The notes under the pieces are model-generated. The model was given only the letters and a program-made list of their open reading frames with translations. It was not told where the DNA came from and did not search any database. A DNA stretch of 64,000 bases. It comes from Corynebacterium glyciniphilum AJ 3170 (GTDB lineage Bacteria > Actinomycetota > Actinomycetes > Mycobacteriales > Mycobacteriaceae). A program made the translations under genes and the position numbers. Positions 1 through 7,651 of this stretch are shown piece by piece (within the stretch, counting starts at the first letter, position 1; each line of letters begins with the position of its first letter). The DNA lies in NCBI RefSeq assembly GCF_000626675.1, contig NZ_CP006842.1, positions 3,286,001-3,350,000 of the forward strand. Reading direction: 5' to 3'.

Positions 1-722
1 GCCCTGGCGAACCCCTTCTCCTCCCGGAGCTGTCGCCGCAGCGTGCGGGACGTTCTGGTCTCGGTCGCCACCCACACCGCCGCGTCTTGCGGAACCTCCA
101 TTCCGGACAACACCTCCGGCAGCCCACTGGGGGCGACGCCGTTACCGGTGCCCGACAACCAGACGCAGTCAACGTCCCCGCACGTCGGGGAGATCTCGTA
201 GCCCTCGTCCCTGACCTCACAGACCAGGGTGGATGCCATTCCCGCCGGGGCAGTCTCGCAGATGCGCAGCGCGGCGGGCAGCCCCGGCTCATCACAGAAG
301 AGGAACTGACGGGTGGCACCGTCTGGGCGCCGGTAGACCTCCACCGGCTCGGTCAGCCCGACCTCACCACCCACGTCGACGGAGGTCGCCCAGGTGGTCG
401 CGACGCCGTTGCCGTGAACGACGAAATCAATGTCCACCTCGCCGGGGCGCCAGTCACGGATGGTGTAGGTCCGCATCTCCGAAGGCTCCACTCCATCCCC
501 GTAGACCCAGCCCCGCCCCTCCAACACGGGAAGGCGGACGGCATCGCGGGGAGCGTCAGGAAAGAAGACCCTGACCCATTCGTCGCCGACACCCGTGGTG
601 GGATAGTCGGCCATGTCCGGTCCGCCAAGACTAATCCGCACCATGGCCTTGCCCACCCGGGTTACCGCGGTGACCTCCGCCCGATGGATACGGGGCTCGA
701 CGGACTTCCCACCTGCATTCAC
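1..722 (-). CDS. Siderophore-interacting protein (FAD-dependent ferric-siderophore reductase), C-terminus cut by window edge
   Basis: About 240 codons are present; the C-terminal part lies beyond base 1. I read it on the minus strand from a GTG at 722 with an AGGAG ribosome site six bases upstream. The N-terminal half carries the SIP-family flavin-binding stretch RTYTIRDWRPGEVDIDFVVH. Further on are a FLFCDEPGLPAA segment and WLSGTGNGVAPS, typical of the NAD(P)H-binding half. SIP proteins use FAD and a pyridine nucleotide to reduce Fe(III) bound to an imported siderophore in the cytoplasm. It is divergent from an iron-type binding lipoprotein, with an iron-box-like palindrome between them, so iron-repressed expression is likely. 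Family assignment is secure; the siderophore is unknown. Confidence 0.88.
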   Translation of the reverse strand, partial: MNAGGKSVEPRIHRAEVTAVTRVGKAMVRISLGGPDMADYPTTGVGDEWVRVFFPDAPRDAVRLPVLEGRGWVYGDGVEPSEMRTYTIRDWRPGEVDIDFVVHGNGVATTWATSVDVGGEVGLTEPVEVYRRPDGATRQFLFCDEPGLPAALRICETAPAGMASTLVCEVRDEGYEISPTCGDVDCVWLSGTGNGVAPSGLPEVLSGMEVPQDAAVWVATETRTSRTLRRQLREEKGFAR

Positions 723-779
723 TGCCAACTCCTACCTGTACCCCGCGGGTCACCCCGGGGAGATCTCCTCTGTCAGTAC

Positions 780-798
780 TAAGGTGACCCTACCCGAA
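780..798. promoter_or_regulatory. DtxR-type iron box between divergent SIP and lipoprotein genes
   Basis: The 19-mer TAAGGTGACCCTACCCGAA matches the corynebacterial DtxR consensus TWAGGTWAGSCTWACCTWA at 15 of 19 positions by my count. It sits 58 bases from the start of the SIP gene and 88 bases from the start of the lipoprotein gene, in the only intergenic gap of the divergent pair. Function is inferred from sequence and context only. Confidence 0.6.
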
Positions 799-885
799 GT
801 GATCTTCGCGCAGCGGACAGAGCTTGTCGTCCAGACGCCACAGGTTGGCCGCCACACGCATCACGGCGACATTAGCCTCAGCACC

Positions 886-1869
886 ATGACACTCAGAAGA
901 CGTTTCACCGGCCCACTGCTCGCCAGTCTCTGCGCCGTATCGCTGGCCAGTCTCTCCGCGTGCTCGACAGATGACGGCGACACCGGCACCGGGGCCGGCT
1001 CCGGGGCCGACACCATCACCTTCGACTACGCGGGCCAGCAGGTGGAGATCCCCGCCGACCCCCAGCGGGTCGTGTGCATCGAAACACGCCTCTGCCCGGA
1101 GTTCGCCGAGATCACGGGTCTCAACCTGGTCGCCACCCCGGAGATACCCGTAGAATCGGCGGAGGACAACGTGGTGAACGATGACCTTCCCGACTCGGTG
1201 ACCAGGTACAGCTTCGACACGACCGCCCCGGATGCCGAGGCCGTGGCGGACCTGGACCCCGACCTGATCATCACGACCGCCGCCTGGTTCGACACCTACG
1301 ACCGCGAGCAGCAGGAACGCCTGGAAGGCATCGCACCGGTGCTGGGACTCGACGGTGACCTGACGTCAACCTCCGCCACCGCCGGTGATGACGCCTGGTT
1401 GGCACCGCTGCTGGACCAGGCGGAGCAACTGGGGAAGAGAGAGGATGCTGAGCAGAGTATCCAGGAGTACCACCGGACCGTCGACGAAGGCGCCGAACGC
1501 CTCGCGGACTACGAGGGGAAAACCGTTGCCGTCGTCGCACTGCAGGACGACCAGTTCGTACTCGAGGACGAGAACCTCGTCCCGGAGGTCCTCACCGACC
1601 TCGGCTTCTCACTCCTCACCGACAGCGGGTCCCGTGAGGCCGACGGGTCCCTGAAGCTGTACAGCAAGGAAAACCTCAACATCCTCGCCGATGCCGACGT
1701 CATCCTGGTGCAGAATCCGGACTCCACCATCGCCGACGACGCGATCTGGAAGCGGTTGCCGGCGGTGGTGGACGGCAAGACCCCGCAACTCCTGTACAAC
1801 CACCGCGCGGGGTACTCCAAGGTCGGGGCGAACTTCGCCGAGTACATCGTCGACCAGCTCACCGCGTAG
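886..1869 (+). CDS. Iron-siderophore ABC transporter substrate-binding lipoprotein
   Basis: 327 residues. The start was chosen because MTLRRRF opens a clean lipoprotein signal peptide ending in a lipobox (LSAC, Cys about residue 24). A longer in-frame reading upstream has no signal features. No good Shine-Dalgarno precedes this ATG, so a leaderless or weakly led transcript is possible. The mature protein follows the FecB/FhuD periplasmic-binding pattern: VEIPADPQRVV near the N-terminus, DLDPDLIITTAAW in the middle and a C-terminal domain closing lobe two. It would bind a ferric siderophore outside the membrane. It is convergent with another binding protein only 11 bases downstream. No FecC/BtuC-type permease is nearby. 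Confidence 0.9.
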   Translation: MTLRRRFTGPLLASLCAVSLASLSACSTDDGDTGTGAGSGADTITFDYAGQQVEIPADPQRVVCIETRLCPEFAEITGLNLVATPEIPVESAEDNVVNDDLPDSVTRYSFDTTAPDAEAVADLDPDLIITTAAWFDTYDREQQERLEGIAPVLGLDGDLTSTSATAGDDAWLAPLLDQAEQLGKREDAEQSIQEYHRTVDEGAERLADYEGKTVAVVALQDDQFVLEDENLVPEVLTDLGFSLLTDSGSREADGSLKLYSKENLNILADADVILVQNPDSTIADDAIWKRLPAVVDGKTPQLLYNHRAGYSKVGANFAEYIVDQLTA

Positions 1870-1880
1870 CGGTCACACAC

Positions 1881-2969
1881 TCAGTCGAGCGAGTCGGACA
1901 CCGCACCGGCGATGTCGTCGACCGCCCAAGCGAGACTCAGCGGGGTGGACGTCGCCAGTGCCAGTCCCACGTCCGAGTCGGAGATCACGGTCGCATTCCC
2001 GCTGCCGACCGGCCCCCATGCCGCGAAGGAACGGTCCGTGGCGAGCGCGGCATCCCATTCCTCCTGACTGGTGGTGGTCACGTACGTGTCGGCGTCGGTA
2101 CTGATCAGGCGTTCCACGGCGACATTGAAGCTGGACACCCCGTCCGCCTCCCTCGCCAACGGATCGAGATCCGGTGACGGCACCATACCGAGCTTCTCCA
2201 GGGTCTTCACCCGAGGGTCCGCCTCCGAGAAGATCACCACCTGGCCGTCGTCGGGGAGAAAACCGTAGAAGAACGACACGCCGGAGAGTTCCGGATGCGC
2301 CTCCACGGTCTCCGCGAAGTGGTCGTCCAGGTCCCTGGTGACCGCCTCCGCCTCGGACGGACGGCCCAACGCCTGCCCCACCATCGTCAGGTGGTCTTCA
2401 GCAGACGTGCCCCAGGGCTCGTCAGGGAAGGCGACGGTCGGGGCGATGTCCGAGAGCCGCTGGTACTCCTCGGCCGTGATTCCGGAACTGATGGCGAGGA
2501 TGAGGTCAGGTTCCTGGGTCGCCACGAACTCCGTGTCGACCTCGCCGCGTTCCAGGGACGGTTCAGTGGCGGGCAGCGGCGCGCCGAGCTCTTCGACGGC
2601 CTCGCGGAACCAGGGGTGGAACTCCGCGCTGTCCCCTTCTCCTCCAGCGGGACCCTGTGCGACGGGCACCGTGCCGAGCTGCACGGCGAGGTCCGCACCC
2701 GCCCAACCGACGACAACGAGCCGCTCAGCCGGCTTCTCGATGGTGGTCTCGCCGTAGGCGTGCCCGATGGTGACCGGGAACGCCCCGTCCTCCGCCTCGG
2801 CGAAGACCCTCTCGCCGGAGCTGCCGGTGACGTCAGCGCCGTCACCGCCGTCGGACGACGAGCACCCCACGAGAACCGCACTCAGGACGAGGGCGGTGAG
2901 TAGGGCGGCCACGCCGACGAGGAACTCGGCCAGGCGCCGGCGGGGCGGAATGAATGATGTGGTCGACAT
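1881..2969 (-). CDS. Iron-siderophore substrate-binding lipoprotein, second gene of a tandem pair
   Basis: 362 residues, read from ATG at 2969 with GGAGG nine bases upstream, inside the end of the preceding gene. The signal peptide is long and hydrophobic, ending in a lipobox (VGC, Cys about residue 36) followed by a Ser/Asp/Gly-rich linker. FecB-type features include AERLVVVGWAGADLAVQLG, a TQEPDLILAISS segment and a QALGR helix. It lies 4 bases behind the 2974-3972 lipoprotein gene, so the two are surely co-transcribed. The two proteins are clearly different sequences, so this is not a recent duplication; different ligands or a bipartite receptor are both possible. Confidence 0.9.
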   Translation of the reverse strand: MSTTSFIPPRRRLAEFLVGVAALLTALVLSAVLVGCSSSDGGDGADVTGSSGERVFAEAEDGAFPVTIGHAYGETTIEKPAERLVVVGWAGADLAVQLGTVPVAQGPAGGEGDSAEFHPWFREAVEELGAPLPATEPSLERGEVDTEFVATQEPDLILAISSGITAEEYQRLSDIAPTVAFPDEPWGTSAEDHLTMVGQALGRPSEAEAVTRDLDDHFAETVEAHPELSGVSFFYGFLPDDGQVVIFSEADPRVKTLEKLGMVPSPDLDPLAREADGVSSFNVAVERLISTDADTYVTTTSQEEWDAALATDRSFAAWGPVGSGNATVISDSDVGLALATSTPLSLAWAVDDIAGAVSDSLD

Positions 2970-2973
2970 GATC

Positions 2974-3972
2974 TCAGGCCTCCAGCGGGGACAGGATCGT
3001 GTCCTCGATGACGTCCAGGTACGCCGTGGCGGACTCATAGTCGGTGACGAGCCCGTCGACCTCGACCACGTGGCCCTCCTGCGCGGCCTTGAGCTGCCGG
3101 AACAAGGTGTTGTCGATGATCTCCTGCATGACCGGGTCCACGGTTCCGTCGGCGAGCACCGGTACCAGGACAACGTCCGCGTCACCGAGCAGGGAGCCGA
3201 TGTTCTCCGTGGAATACTCCTCCCACCCCTTGGAGAACTCCCCGGTCGGGACAGACGACGCCGTACGCATCCCGACCTCCTCGTACACTGCTCCCAGAAT
3301 CCCGGAGGGGTAGTTGATGTAGAAGTTCGCGGAGTCCGCCATCGGACCGATCGAGGCGAAGGTGTACTCGTCGAGCACGTCCCGGTAGGTGTCCTGTATC
3401 TCGGCGAGCCGCTGCTCGTAGGTCGCCTTCGTCTCCGCCAGCGCGTCCTCGGCGTCGACCGCGGTGGCGATGTCACCGACGATGGCCTTCCAGTCACCCC
3501 GGGTCTCTCCCTCGACGATGACGGTGGGGGCGATCTCAGAGAGTTTTGCGTAGATGTCCTCGTCAACCTCAAGGACGTCCCCGACGATCACATCCGGATC
3601 AGCGGCGGCGACGGCCTCGATGTCCAGGTCGAAGAACGTTCCGACGGGCTCCGCCGACTCCACGAAATCCATCTGCTCGTCGGTGAACCCCTGCGCGTAG
3701 TCGCTGTAGTCCTGGGTCCCCACCGGGGTCACGCCCAGCGACTTCAATTGCCAGGGGGTGTCGTAGGAGACCGCGACAACCCGCTGCGGATCCTCGGGAA
3801 CCTCCACCTCACCGTAGGCGCTGTCGACAGTGTGAAGGCTGTCCCCGCTCTGTCCGTCGTCGGAGGTGCCGCAGGCCGTGGCGGCAATCAACATCCCCCC
3901 GGTCAGGGCCGTGGCCAGGATGCTCCTGCCCGGTACGCGCACCCGGCGCGTCACAGCGGCGGTTCTCTTCAT
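2974..3972 (-). CDS. Iron-siderophore substrate-binding lipoprotein, first gene of a tandem pair
   Basis: 332 residues from ATG 3972, preceded by GAGGAG at good spacing; longer in-frame readings lack signal-peptide character. A basic N-terminus, a hydrophobic stretch and the lipobox ATAC (Cys near residue 34) mark a lipoprotein. The mature part begins with VEVPEDPQRVVAVSYDTPW and contains AAADPDVIVGDVLEVDED, the usual FecB/FhuD layout of two lobes joined by a long helix. It is divergent from the ABC half-transporter genes at 4203 and co-transcribed with the lipoprotein gene behind it. I found no convincing iron box in the 230-base gap upstream. Confidence 0.9.
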   Translation of the reverse strand: MKRTAAVTRRVRVPGRSILATALTGGMLIAATACGTSDDGQSGDSLHTVDSAYGEVEVPEDPQRVVAVSYDTPWQLKSLGVTPVGTQDYSDYAQGFTDEQMDFVESAEPVGTFFDLDIEAVAAADPDVIVGDVLEVDEDIYAKLSEIAPTVIVEGETRGDWKAIVGDIATAVDAEDALAETKATYEQRLAEIQDTYRDVLDEYTFASIGPMADSANFYINYPSGILGAVYEEVGMRTASSVPTGEFSKGWEEYSTENIGSLLGDADVVLVPVLADGTVDPVMQEIIDNTLFRQLKAAQEGHVVEVDGLVTDYESATAYLDVIEDTILSPLEA

Positions 3973-4120
3973 GGTTGCTCCTCGTGTCTCCTGAAACGTG
4001 CAATGACCGTGATGGCATTCAGGTCCAGACGGTATCGAGTGGCAGCGTCCCGCAATGGACATGTTCCCCCTCGCATCGGACAATGCGCCTCGCCGGAAGC
4101 TCAGGCATTTCAGGCATTGT

Positions 4121-4150
4121 TGTCCGCTCTTGTCCGCTCTTGTCCGCTCT
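4121..4150. repeat. Three perfect tandem copies of a 10-base unit (TGTCCGCTCT) in a divergent promoter region
   Basis: Three copies of TGTCCGCTCT follow each other without interruption at 4121, 4131 and 4141. Just before them is a doubled 9-mer, TCAGGCATT, at 4101-4118. A 10-base period places each copy on the same face of the helix. The array lies between the divergent lipoprotein gene (starts 3972) and ABC gene (starts 4203), so it may be an activator or repressor binding array. Slippage without function is also possible. Confidence 0.85.
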
Positions 4151-4202
4151 GCGACGACACTCGTCCTCCCCGGTCCCGCCACCCGCCTTAGCGTGGACTC
4201 TC

Positions 4203-5852
4203 ATGCGGACCACCCAGATCGGCCAGCTCCCGGGGGATCTCTCAACCCTCACCACCGGAGGTATCCTGCGCATCGCGCTGACCCGCGACAGGCGCGCCGT
4301 ACGCCTGGCGCTCTGCACCGGCGGACTGGTCATCCACAACATCTGCGAGGCGGCCGTCCCTATCCTCATCGGGACCACCATCGACCGGGCCATCATACCC
4401 GGCGACGGTACCGGGCTGGTCACCTGGCTCGGTGTCCTGGCGGCGACGTTTCTGCTGATGTCACTGAGCTACCAACGTTCAATGCTCGGGATGGTGCGGG
4501 TCTACGGTCACGGCGAGCACGACCTGCGCCAACTCACCGTCAGCAGGGTCCTCCATCCCCGTCGGCACGCACCCCGTCCCACCGGGGAGGTTCTCTCCAT
4601 CGCCACCAACGACACCTTCCAGGTCGCCGGTGTCTCCTGGAGCATCGTGCAGCAACTGGCCACCGTCGCCGGGCTCCTCACCGCGGCCGGGGCGCTGCTG
4701 GTCATCTCCGTCCCCCTCGGCATAGGTGTCCTCGTCGGTGCCGTCGCCGTGCTGGCACTCATGCAGCGTCTCTCCCGGCCGATGTTCGCCCGCGGCCGCA
4801 CCGAACAACACGCCGTCGCCGCCGCCAGCGATGTCGCGACGGACGCCATGGCAGGCCTGCGGATTATCCGGGGACTCGGGGCGCAGGACGAGGTCAGCAG
4901 ACGCTACCGAACAGCCAGCGCCCACTCCCGTGACACCGCTGTCGCCTCCGCGGTTTCCCTGCGCAGTTATGACGCGGTGAGTGAGATCGTCTCCCTGGTC
5001 TATCTGGCGGCGCTCACCTTCACCGCCGGGTGGATGACCATCGGTGGCACAATCACCCCCGGTGATCTCGTGACCGTCATCGGCCTGGCGCAGTTCCTCA
5101 AGGGGACGCTGGCCCATATCGGCACTTTCGGCGCGAACTGGGCGTACAAGCGCGCCTCCGCCGCCCGGTTGCACACGTTCCTGGCCGAGAAGTTCCAGTT
5201 GCCCGCCGGCCTCGAGCACCAGGCGACAGACAGAGAACATACCGCCCCGCTCACCCTCACCTGGTCCTCACCTGAGGGGACCGTGGTGAAGGCGACCCCC
5301 GGACGGCTGGTCGGCCTCCGTGTCCCGGACGCCGCCGCGGCCCAGCATGCCGTCGACCGCCTCGGGTTCCGCTCCGCACCGTGCCGCGGGGAGCTCACGC
5401 TCGGTGGAGAGGATGCCCTCGACATCGGCCCCGACCGGTGGCGGCGTATCGTCACCGTCCCCCCACGCGACTCCACCCTGTTCACCGGATCTCTGCGGGA
5501 GAATGTCACCTTCGACGACACGTCACCGGCCCCGGCGGTCACCGCCGCCACCGCGCTCGACGACGTGATCGACCACCTCGGCGGCGTCGAGGCCCCGGTC
5601 GGCGAGGGTGGACACCGGCTTTCCGGCGGACAACGCCAGCGCGTGGCGTTGGCCCGGGCGCTCCACACCACCGGCCCTGTCCTCGTCCTCGACGAACCCA
5701 CGACCTCGCTGGATCCGGTGACCGCCCGTGATGTTGCGGTAGGCCTCGCCCGCCTCGCGTCCGCAGCCGGCCCCGGCGGGGCCCGGTCCATCGTGGTCAT
5801 CACCTCCGACCACGCTCTCCTCGACCTCTGCGATGAGGTGGTGGAACTGTGA
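4203..5852 (+). CDS. ABC half-transporter (exporter fold, IrtAB-like), subunit with degenerate Walker A
   Basis: 549 residues: an N-terminal type-1 exporter-fold membrane domain (about residues 20-310, six membrane helices) fused to a nucleotide-binding domain. The position of Walker A reads GLRVPDAAAA (bases 5313-5342), with no GxxGxGKS/T and no lysine. The signature LSGGQRQR (residues 473-480), Walker B VLVLDEP and a switch histidine (SDHA) are intact. It can therefore contribute a signature motif but cannot bind ATP conventionally. It overlaps the next gene by GTGA and should form a heterodimer with it. The ATG at 4203 lacks an obvious ribosome site; it fits the start of the membrane domain. 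IrtAB/YbtPQ relatives import siderophores despite the exporter fold, and the setting favours that role. Confidence 0.88.
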   Translation: MRTTQIGQLPGDLSTLTTGGILRIALTRDRRAVRLALCTGGLVIHNICEAAVPILIGTTIDRAIIPGDGTGLVTWLGVLAATFLLMSLSYQRSMLGMVRVYGHGEHDLRQLTVSRVLHPRRHAPRPTGEVLSIATNDTFQVAGVSWSIVQQLATVAGLLTAAGALLVISVPLGIGVLVGAVAVLALMQRLSRPMFARGRTEQHAVAAASDVATDAMAGLRIIRGLGAQDEVSRRYRTASAHSRDTAVASAVSLRSYDAVSEIVSLVYLAALTFTAGWMTIGGTITPGDLVTVIGLAQFLKGTLAHIGTFGANWAYKRASAARLHTFLAEKFQLPAGLEHQATDREHTAPLTLTWSSPEGTVVKATPGRLVGLRVPDAAAAQHAVDRLGFRSAPCRGELTLGGEDALDIGPDRWRRIVTVPPRDSTLFTGSLRENVTFDDTSPAPAVTAATALDDVIDHLGGVEAPVGEGGHRLSGGQRQRVALARALHTTGPVLVLDEPTTSLDPVTARDVAVGLARLASAAGPGGARSIVVITSDHALLDLCDEVVEL

Positions 5853-7582
5853 ACACCACCGCTGTCCGGCTCCCCGAGGCGTCCGTCCGCGACACCGGAC
5901 GCGCCGTCCTCGCCCTGGTGCGTCCACGGTTGCGGACGCTCGGCGCCGTCGTCGTCCTGCTCACCCTCGGCTCCGGCACGGCGCTCGCCGTCCCCGCTCT
6001 CCAGGGACGCGTCGTCGACGACGTCATCGCTGGAGCGGGTCTCGCCCGCGTCGGTCTGACCGTCGGAGGAATCATCCTGACCGGCGTCGTGGCCGCACTG
6101 CTGATCCTCTGGGGAGGACGCCAGCTGGTGACCGCGCTCCAAGGAACGCTGGCTGAACTCCGGGAGGACGTACTCGACGCCGCCGTGAACCTCGACCCGG
6201 GGGATGTGAAGTCCGCCGGCAGTTCCGACGTCGTCTCCCGCGTCACCGGGGACGTCGAGTCCGTCACCGGTGCCGTCACCGAGGTACTCCCCCGCGCCAC
6301 CCAGGCTCTGTTCACCCTGATCGTCACCGCGCTCGGGTTCGCCGTACTGGACCCGTGGCTTGCACTCGCCGCACTGGTGGCGATACCTGTCCAAGTCCTC
6401 TCCGGGGTCGTGTTCCTGCGCAGGTCACGCCCGCTGTACATCCGCCAACAGCGGATGGATGCCGAACGCGGTCAGGCGCTGATCGAGACCGTGAACGGGA
6501 CCGCCACAGTCCGCGCCCATGCGCAGGATGAGGCCCGTCTGGGCCTCATCGCCGAGCGCAGTCTCGCCTCGGTGGAGATCGGGCGGGAGGCGACGAAGGT
6601 CCGCAACGTCTTCAACGGCGGACTGAACACCGCCGAATTCCTCGGCCTCGCGGCGATCCTCGCCGTAGGGTTCTGGCGGGTCGACGCAGGGATGCTGACG
6701 GTGGGTGGCGCTACCGCCGGTGCCCTGTTCTTCCAGCGGATCTTCGCGCCGGTGAGCATCCTGCTCGCCAGCATCGACGACCTTCAACGTGCCGAGGTCG
6801 GCCTGTCCCGCCTCGTCGGTGTCCTCCAGGTTCCACGTGTTGACGGACCGTCGCGCCCGGTGCAGGACACGGACGTCCGCATCAACGGCCTGTCCTTCCG
6901 CTACCCCGGTGCCGACCGGGAGAATCTCGAGAACATCTCCCTCACCATCCCCGCCGGGCGCCACGTGGTGTTGGTCGGCGCATCCGGGTCAGGGAAGTCG
7001 ACCCTGGCGCGGCTCATCGCCGGCACACTGCCCCCCGACACCGGCACTGCCCTCATCGGAGGAGTTGATGCGACGGTGGCGACGTCATCCTCAGGCGCGC
7101 CCGCGACGGTTCTGGTCACCCAGGAGATCCACCGGTTCTCCGGGACCGTCGCCGACAACCTCCGACTCGTTGCGCCGGAGGCCACCGACGCCGAGCTGAC
7201 CACGGCGTTGACAGCGGTGCACGCACAGTGGCTCGAGCACCTCGGTCTCGATCACGACGGGCCCCTCCACGAGTCAGCGGTCCAGCAGATAGCGCTGGCC
7301 CGGGTCCTGCTCGCCGACCCACCGGTGGTCGTTCTCGATGAAGCCACCGCTTATGCCGGAACCGGTCGTGACCTGAACGCTCTCGACGCTGCTGTCGGCG
7401 CCGTCGTCGCGGGACGGACGTCCGTGATCGTCGCGCACCGGCTGACCCAGGCCCGGGACGCCGACCTGGTGGTCGTCCTCGACTCCGGCCGAATCGCCGA
7501 GTCGGGCACCCACGACGAGCTGGTGCGACGTAACGGACGTTATGCACGACTCTGGGACGCCTGGCGAACCTCGACACGCTGA
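5849..7582 (+). CDS. ABC half-transporter (exporter fold, IrtAB-like), subunit with intact Walker A and degenerate signature
   Basis: 577 residues from GTG 5849, overlapping the previous stop by four bases, so translationally coupled to it. Six-helix membrane domain, then a nucleotide-binding domain with a perfect Walker A (GASGSGKST, bases 6977-7003), Walker B VVVLDEAT and the H-loop VIVAHRL. The LSGGQ signature is replaced by ESAVQQ (bases about 7270-7287). This is the mirror image of its partner. Together they make one canonical ATP site: this Walker A/B with the partner's LSGGQ. The composite makes it likely that the pair works only as a heterodimer. Likely role is siderophore import next to three binding lipoproteins and a SIP reductase; export of a siderophore is the main alternative. 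Confidence 0.88.
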   Translation: MNTTAVRLPEASVRDTGRAVLALVRPRLRTLGAVVVLLTLGSGTALAVPALQGRVVDDVIAGAGLARVGLTVGGIILTGVVAALLILWGGRQLVTALQGTLAELREDVLDAAVNLDPGDVKSAGSSDVVSRVTGDVESVTGAVTEVLPRATQALFTLIVTALGFAVLDPWLALAALVAIPVQVLSGVVFLRRSRPLYIRQQRMDAERGQALIETVNGTATVRAHAQDEARLGLIAERSLASVEIGREATKVRNVFNGGLNTAEFLGLAAILAVGFWRVDAGMLTVGGATAGALFFQRIFAPVSILLASIDDLQRAEVGLSRLVGVLQVPRVDGPSRPVQDTDVRINGLSFRYPGADRENLENISLTIPAGRHVVLVGASGSGKSTLARLIAGTLPPDTGTALIGGVDATVATSSSGAPATVLVTQEIHRFSGTVADNLRLVAPEATDAELTTALTAVHAQWLEHLGLDHDGPLHESAVQQIALARVLLADPPVVVLDEATAYAGTGRDLNALDAAVGAVVAGRTSVIVAHRLTQARDADLVVVLDSGRIAESGTHDELVRRNGRYARLWDAWRTSTR

Positions 7583-7585
7583 GGC

Positions 7586-7632
7586 GACCACTCCCGGGTG
7601 CTCTGAAGCGCCCAGACCACCCGGGAGTGGTC
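7586..7632. terminator. Bidirectional hairpin between convergent ABC and fadD genes
   Basis: GACCACTCCCGGGTG (7586-7600) and CACCCGGGAGTGGTC (7618-7632) form a perfect 15-bp stem with a 17-base loop. It extends outward by one more C-G pair. There is no T-tract, as is common for actinobacterial hairpin terminators. It is centred in the gap between convergent genes. Confidence 0.75.
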
Positions 7633-7651
7633 GTCCCAGCACCCCGTGCAC

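Noticed and set aside
87..782. Long rightward frame at the left edge
   Set aside because: It is the shadow of the leftward SIP gene, whose translation shows clear family motifs.
4121..4150. Tandem repeats considered as a CRISPR remnant
   Set aside because: Units are 10 bases with no spacers, and no cas genes are present.
2767..4191. Long rightward frame over two lipoprotein genes
   Set aside because: Antisense to two lipoproteins with signal peptides, lipoboxes and ribosome sites; no domain in the rightward reading.
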